From contig MNCI01014538.1 of assembly GCA_015680685.1 (NCBI GenBank), positions 776,093 to 840,092 of the forward strand: a DNA stretch of 64,000 nt, given 5' to 3'. This DNA comes from Gnetum montanum (lineage: Eukaryota; Streptophyta; Gnetopsida; Gnetales; Gnetaceae). The notes below the pieces were generated by a model. That model saw nothing but the letters and a program-made list of their open reading frames with translations, searched no databases and was not told the origin of the DNA. Shown here one piece after another: positions 59,275 through 64,000 of the stretch. A program made the position numbers and the translations under genes. The first letter of the stretch is position 1; every line of letters begins with the position of its first letter.

Positions 59275-59292
59275 TGGCATCATTTCCAGGGA
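59275..59292 (+). promoter_or_regulatory. Primer-binding site (tRNA-Asp type), element F
   Basis: TGGCATCATTTCCAGGGA, one base after the LTR. A diverged form of the tRNA-Asp site. Confidence 0.8.
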
Positions 59293-59459
59293 CTTTGTTT
59301 GTGGAACATGTGCTATTGAGGTTTAAGTGAATATAATTAATTTTGTTGTACGAACCTAAGGTCAATATGATTCCCACTATACATAGAAATTATAAAGCAC
59401 ACTGACATAAAAAGGTATTCTTCTTGTTGCAAGCTTGAAGATACCAAACCATAAGTCCC

Positions 59460-61840
59460 ACAAGAATGCAAGATGGTATACACTCATCTAGATGAGTTTG
59501 TGCCAAACTTCACCTTCATCCTACATCAAGATGAATAGATGCAATGGTGTGATATGGAGGGTAATGTCATATTGTCCTCCAATCGATCTTTGCCTAGGAT
59601 GCTATTTAAAAACTTTAAGAAGTTGGGCATAGTAGATCTTCATGAAGAATAAATTATGGATGGATATGACACTTGGAAGTACTATCCCATTGAAACACAA
59701 TGTAAGAGAGATAAACATCAGGAGGAACTCCATGAAGCTACAAAGATGAAACATTACACTAACCCCTTGTTCCTACTAGATCAAGAAGATAATGAGGATC
59801 CTTCCTTGGAAGGTTCTCAACATGAAGATTCTTCACCCCTTGCTACTAATGGTGAGGGTGTGAACCTGACCTTATGATTGACTATTTATAAACTAGGGTC
59901 AGGAAAGAGTGATAGCCAAGGTAGGGACATAGGTAAACATCGCAATAAGAAGGGATCTAAGGATGGTGATCATAATAAGCATAAGAGTGGCGAAAAACAT
60001 CATGGTGGAAGTGAAGGTCCACCTTCCTCTTCATCTAATTCTAAACATTCCCCTTCATTTGATAGTTCTCATGGAAGCCACCATTGAAACAACTACAATG
60101 AAGGTGATCGATGAAATAATAATGACTGTGAAGGCCACCAAAATCGAAGGGTGGCTAAAACCATCATCCACATAATCAACATAGCGATGATGATGAACCT
60201 TTATTGGTGACTCAAAGTATGCTCAAAATTGTGGAGGTAGTAAAAATCCCAACCAAGCATATGAAGGATAGTCAAATCAAGGGCCTAGACATGAATAATA
60301 TTCTAGGATTTGAAGGCGATATAATTCTGATCCACAGACAAATCTACAAGCTTTTTAAGATGACTGTGCCTTATAGAACATAAAGAATGAGTGGAAAAAA
60401 CTCAAGCTTTTCACAAGGACACTTATTAAGGAAGCTGAAAGCTGGTACTAATCCTTGGAACCAAAATCTATCTGAAGATGGAGTACCATATTAGAGCTAT
60501 TTAATGAAAACTACTAGATGTACTCTAGAGTGTCTGATTTGAGAAGGAAAATCCAAAGCTAGAAATACAGAGCACACAAACCCTTGGATGCTACCATTGG
60601 TTGATACTATTTACTCCTACATCGATGCCCTAGCCATGGTTACTCTCAGAGGGAACAACTTCACCACATCATAGATGGGCTCAGAGCAAGAAAAAAACCC
60701 TTAGGATGTATGCCCAAGGAAGATTGTCTAAAATGAGAGCTCATCAAATCCAAAGGTTAATTGAGCAAGTTGCAAAAGAAGAAGGTGAGCTATGAAAAAG
60801 GGAAAGTGCTGAAGAGTATAGTAGGGACCCATCCATCAAAAAACAAGAGGTCTAATTTTGTGATGAGGAGGAGTCACCACTTAATGAAGTGATGAATAGA
60901 AAGGCCTTGCCCATCCAAAAATCTATTTATGATATTTTAACCAAGGTTGACAAGTTATGGGACTTTTTGGATGCAAATCGTGTTGAAGATTGCTGAAGAA
61001 TCTAAAGAGCAAAATAGTGATTATAATCGTAGGAGGTGAAAAGAAGCTAAATGTGCCTACCAAAAAGGTAAGGGAAAAGCTGCTATAGTAGAGAAAGTTG
61101 TGGAGTCTAACTCTAATAATGAAATTGAATGTGGCATATGCCAATACGAACATCCAAAAGGATGTTGCCCTATGATGTCACACTTACAAGAGTCTGGAGT
61201 GTACACATTGAATCCTTGCCTAGTACGAAGGCAAGCTCCAAGATGATTACCTTACCCTCAAGGTAATCTAAGATAGTGTCACCAGTAACAAGAATCTTAC
61301 TAGCCAAGTGAAATTTTTCCACAACCTTATGAAAAATACCAATAGTGGTACCAACCATAATCATGGGGAATGCCATTGCCAAGGAAATAGTACCCTTACA
61401 AGAAACTAGATTCATACGGGTACTATGTTTAGTAGCCCATCTCCCCTAGAAGTTCTACAAGCCATGCATCATTCTAGCATCACTATTACCCTCCAAAGTA
61501 TGACCAAGCACATTCATCATCTACTTGAGGGAGAAACCCATATTCATATCCATATCATCTTCCACATCCCTCTACACTTACACCTCCACCTTCAACCCAA
61601 TTACCTCCTACTCTGTCTATGCAGGGTGAGATTCCTCCACAACCACAACAATGAAATGCTAGAAGGGTTGTACACTCACAACTAGTTTTTTAACCAAGTG
61701 GTCTAGATAATCAATCAAGGAAATGACCTTTCTTTTGGCCTAGTAGTCCTCTCCAGCCCTCACAACCTACTCCAACTAATTACCTTGTATGTTTACCACC
61801 CTCATCCTTTGCATAAAATACCTTTAAGTACCCTTCAAAT
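59460..61840 (+). pseudogene. Gag, element F
   Basis: The readable start is near 59471 (MVYTHLDEFVPNFTFILHQD), with the same N-terminal motif as B and C; a stop replaces the next residue. Clean pieces are 59656-59877 and 59878-60087, acidic and then His/Lys/Ser-rich. The capsid-like core lies at about 60290-60560 (NNILGFEG, KKLKLFTRTLIKEAESWY). The zinc motif at 61130-61165 reads CGICQYEHPKGC, with the same C-x2-C-x3-H-x3-C spacing as B. A Pro/His/Tyr-rich tail follows to about 61830. There are many stops. Confidence 0.8.
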
Positions 61841-61843
61841 CAA

Positions 61844-62190
61844 GTGCCACCTAGGATTTGCATTATAATGTCAACCCATGCTATTTCTGATTGGATCAAG
61901 GCTAGCAATCTTCCTACAAAACGATCTAACCTAGGAAGTCCACTCATTTATTTGCAGATTGTTAGACAAGAGCCATGCAAAGCACTCCTTAACTCTGGTT
62001 CTAGAGTTAACCTCATCTTTCGTGACATGTATAAGGCTTGAAACCTACCACCTCTTAAGAAGAGCAACATCCCTCTAGAATTAGTAGATCAGTCAATTAC
62101 TATCCCTTTGGGGTTAGTAGAGGATATTGTGACCATAGTTTGTGGGTGGTCCTATCTTGTTAATTTTCTAGTAATCAAGGTGGAAAACTA
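61844..62190 (+). pseudogene. Aspartic protease, element F
   Basis: Open 61844-62041: ISDWIKASNLPTK, GSPLIYLQIVRQEPCKALL, then N-S-G-S-R-V-N-L-I. The catalytic Asp is replaced by Asn (61991-61993). The following LKKSNIPLELVDQSI and PLGLVEDIVTIVCGWSYLVN match B closely. The lost Asp means no protease activity. Confidence 0.75.
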
Positions 62191-62438
62191 CAAAAAGTCA
62201 CTTCTCCATCATTATGGAAAGGCCTTGGTTAAGCATGGTCAATGTGAAAATGGGTATAAGGGACCTATCTTTAGAAATATCTAAGGAAAATGAACTAGGC
62301 AAAATTAAGAAGAAGCATATTCCATGCATCGTGTACAGTGATAATGGATGCAATTGCGTGCAAAAGATTTTGTCCATCAAGAGCACATATATTAAGGCAT
62401 GAAATTAATGTGCACATGAAATTAACATTCAAAGGTGT

Positions 62439-62745
62439 TTGTACATAGTAGCCACAAAGTTGGAAGGTAGCCAATGGCTAATGGCTGATTCAAATAGCAA
62501 CACAATATGCATGGAACCAACTAAGAGTTTAACTTGTGCATACGTTGAAGGCATGGACAAAATTGAACAAGTTCATTTCCAAATCTCTAATGAAGATGAT
62601 GATAGCTGTTGGGGAGAGTTGGAAATCCTTGATCACTTCAAGTAAGAGCCCTTAAAGCTTAAAACTTTACCAGCTGATATGGAGTATGCATTTTTTAAAA
62701 ATGGTAAACTAGTCATCATTAATGTCAAACTTGCTCTTGAAAAAA
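62439..62745 (+). pseudogene. PR-RT linker, element F
   Basis: SNTICMEPTKSLTCAYVEG, CWGELEILDHF, a stop at 62643-62645, then LKTLPADMEYAFFKNGKLVI. Homologous to 16293-16640 of B. Confidence 0.7.
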
Positions 62746-64000
62746 AAAAAGTTGTTGAAAGAGGTGAATAAATGGTCAAAAACCATTGCTTGGTCATATC
62801 CAAAGCTAACAGGAATCAATCCAAGGATATGCCAGCATTGCATCTACACTGTCCTGGCCATGAAGCCTAAAAGGTAGCCACAGAGGTGGCTGAATCCAAA
62901 ATTAAAGTAAATCATCAAGGAGGAAATAGAGAAACTCCTCATTAAAGTAAATCATCATAGATAGTAAGTGGGTTAGCCCACTCATAATTGTATTGAAGAA
63001 TGATGGAAAATGGTAGGGCTGGATCAACTTTAGGCTACTGAATATGGCAACATTTAAGGATCCCTTTACTTTGCCAATTGTGGATCAAGTATTAGACATC
63101 ATATCTAGGCATTGTTATTATAGCTTTTTGGATGGTTATAGTGGCTATAACCAAATCTAGATTGCACCCAAAGATCAAGCCAAGATAACATTCACAAGTC
63201 CCTAGGAGACTTTTGCATATTGTAAGATGTTATTTGATCTGTGCAATGCCCCTACAACATTTTAGTGCTTGGTCCCTAGTATCTTTCAATAGCAAATCAA
63301 TAGTGGTGTTGAAGTCTTCATGGATGAAATTTCCACCTATGGAGCTACCATTGAGCAAGCCTTGGACTGACCAGAGCAAGTGCTAAAGAGATGTGTAGGA
63401 ACAAACCTATGGCTCAACTAGCAAAAAAGCAATTTCATGGTCTAAGAAGGCATTGTTCTAGGAAATCAAATTTTGTAGAAAGGGATTGAAGTAGACCCAG
63501 AAAAGATAAGGTTCATTCAAGGAATAACATGCCAACCAGAGACCATTAAAGATGTTTAGTCGTTCCATGGACACACTGGTTACTACTGACAATTTATTAA
63601 GAATTTCTCTAAGATTGCAAAGCCATTGGTAGAACTTACAAAGAAAGATGCACCTTTCATTTAGACCAAGGAATGTGCACATGCATTCCAATAATTAAAG
63701 GAGAATCATGGAAACACCAATCCTACAAGCACCAAATTGGTCCAAACCATTCCATTTCATGACAAACGCATCTAACTATGCTTTGGGAGTAGTGCTCATG
63801 CAAATGGATGATAAGAAACATCCATATTATATCCATTGCATGAGTAGAAGCATTGTGGGGGCATAGTTTAATTACACCACCATAGAGAAAGAATTAATGG
63901 TAATGGTGTATGCGCTAGAAAAGTTTAGAAACTATGTGCTTGGTTATAAAGTGTTTATACATATGAACCATAGTGCAATTCACTTCCTTTTGAATAAGCC
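62746..64000 (+). pseudogene. Reverse transcriptase and start of RNase H, element F (partial)
   Basis: RT shows LLNMATFKDPFTLPIVDQVL, CYYSFLDGYSGYNQI, DLCNAPTTF, the thumb motif GIEVDPEKIRFIQGI and FSKIAKPLVELTKKDAPF. The catalytic box at 63317-63328 reads F-M-D-E, so the second Asp is lost. The RT N-terminal segment near 62900-62990 is disturbed by a short repeat of ATTAAAGTAAATCATCA. RNase H begins about 63740 and shows YCMNHSAIH-type residues at the window edge. Many in-frame stops. Truncated only by the window. Confidence 0.8.

Larger units (their letters stand above)
58389..64000 (+). mobile_element. Element F: Athila-type LTR retrotransposon, cut by window end
   Basis: A 5' LTR at 58389-59273, tRNA-Asp-type PBS, then gag, PR, linker and RT-RH remnants in order. 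Integrase, ORF3 and 3' LTR lie beyond the window. The target duplication cannot be checked. It sits 248 bp upstream of the start codon of the minus-strand pseudogene, so it may have landed in that gene's promoter region. Confidence 0.88.

Overview
The window is repeat-dense plant nuclear DNA. Nearly all recognisable coding material is decayed LTR-retrotransposon sequence, there is no operon-like layout, and the spacers are long and AT-rich. Most elements belong to one Ty3/gypsy family of the Athila lineage. Evidence for this is a primer-binding site complementary to tRNA-Asp, LTRs of about 820-900 bp ending TGATGA...TCATCA, an RT motif of the F-M-D-D-F-S-T-Y type, the PR-RT linker, and an extra ORF between integrase and the 3' LTR. 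A seed plant with a large genome fits; the species cannot be named from this. No rRNA, tRNA or intact host gene was recognised.

Layout. 1-560: an array of about 50-bp units that are themselves palindromes. 645-21297: element A (+ strand, gag to RT deleted), with a truncated 5' LTR, an integrase remnant, a long post-integrase region with an extra ORF (ORF3), and a 3' LTR split at 10763/10764 by element B. Element B (minus strand, 10764-20710) is complete in layout, with two LTRs, a PBS, and gag, PR, RT, RH and INT remnants, and is flanked by the 5-bp duplication CACTT. 22136-25400: a rearranged chromovirus-like gypsy element with tRNA-iMet primer sites, part of it an inverted duplication. 25400-27550: a GC-richer stretch that could hold the 5' end of a host gene. 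28792-41704: element C (minus strand, target duplication GTTTT), complete in layout and retaining ORF3. 42000-46400: mostly featureless, with a small tandem duplication and two fragments of a PIF1-like helicase. 46439-47283: one minus-strand LTR (element D). 47.5-53.2 kb: a Tat-like gag-protease remnant (element E, + strand). 53.9-58.1 kb: an intron-containing pseudogene on the opposite strand. 58389-64000: element F (+ strand, Athila-like), cut by the window edge inside RNase H.

What ties the window together is the post-integrase region of elements A, B and C. It keeps the same order of non-coding blocks: a G-tract resembling a second polypurine tract just after integrase, a T-rich stretch, a strongly conserved block whose core is about 20 nt, and a second block about 470 bp further on. 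In A and C, ORF3 begins about 1.2 kb after the core. ORF3 has an N-terminal globular domain and a coiled-coil tail, and its domain resembles one exon of the 53.9-58.1 kb pseudogene. B keeps the non-coding blocks but lacks ORF3.

All genes here carry stop codons or frameshifts. Similarities were judged by eye, so percentages and family assignments need alignment.
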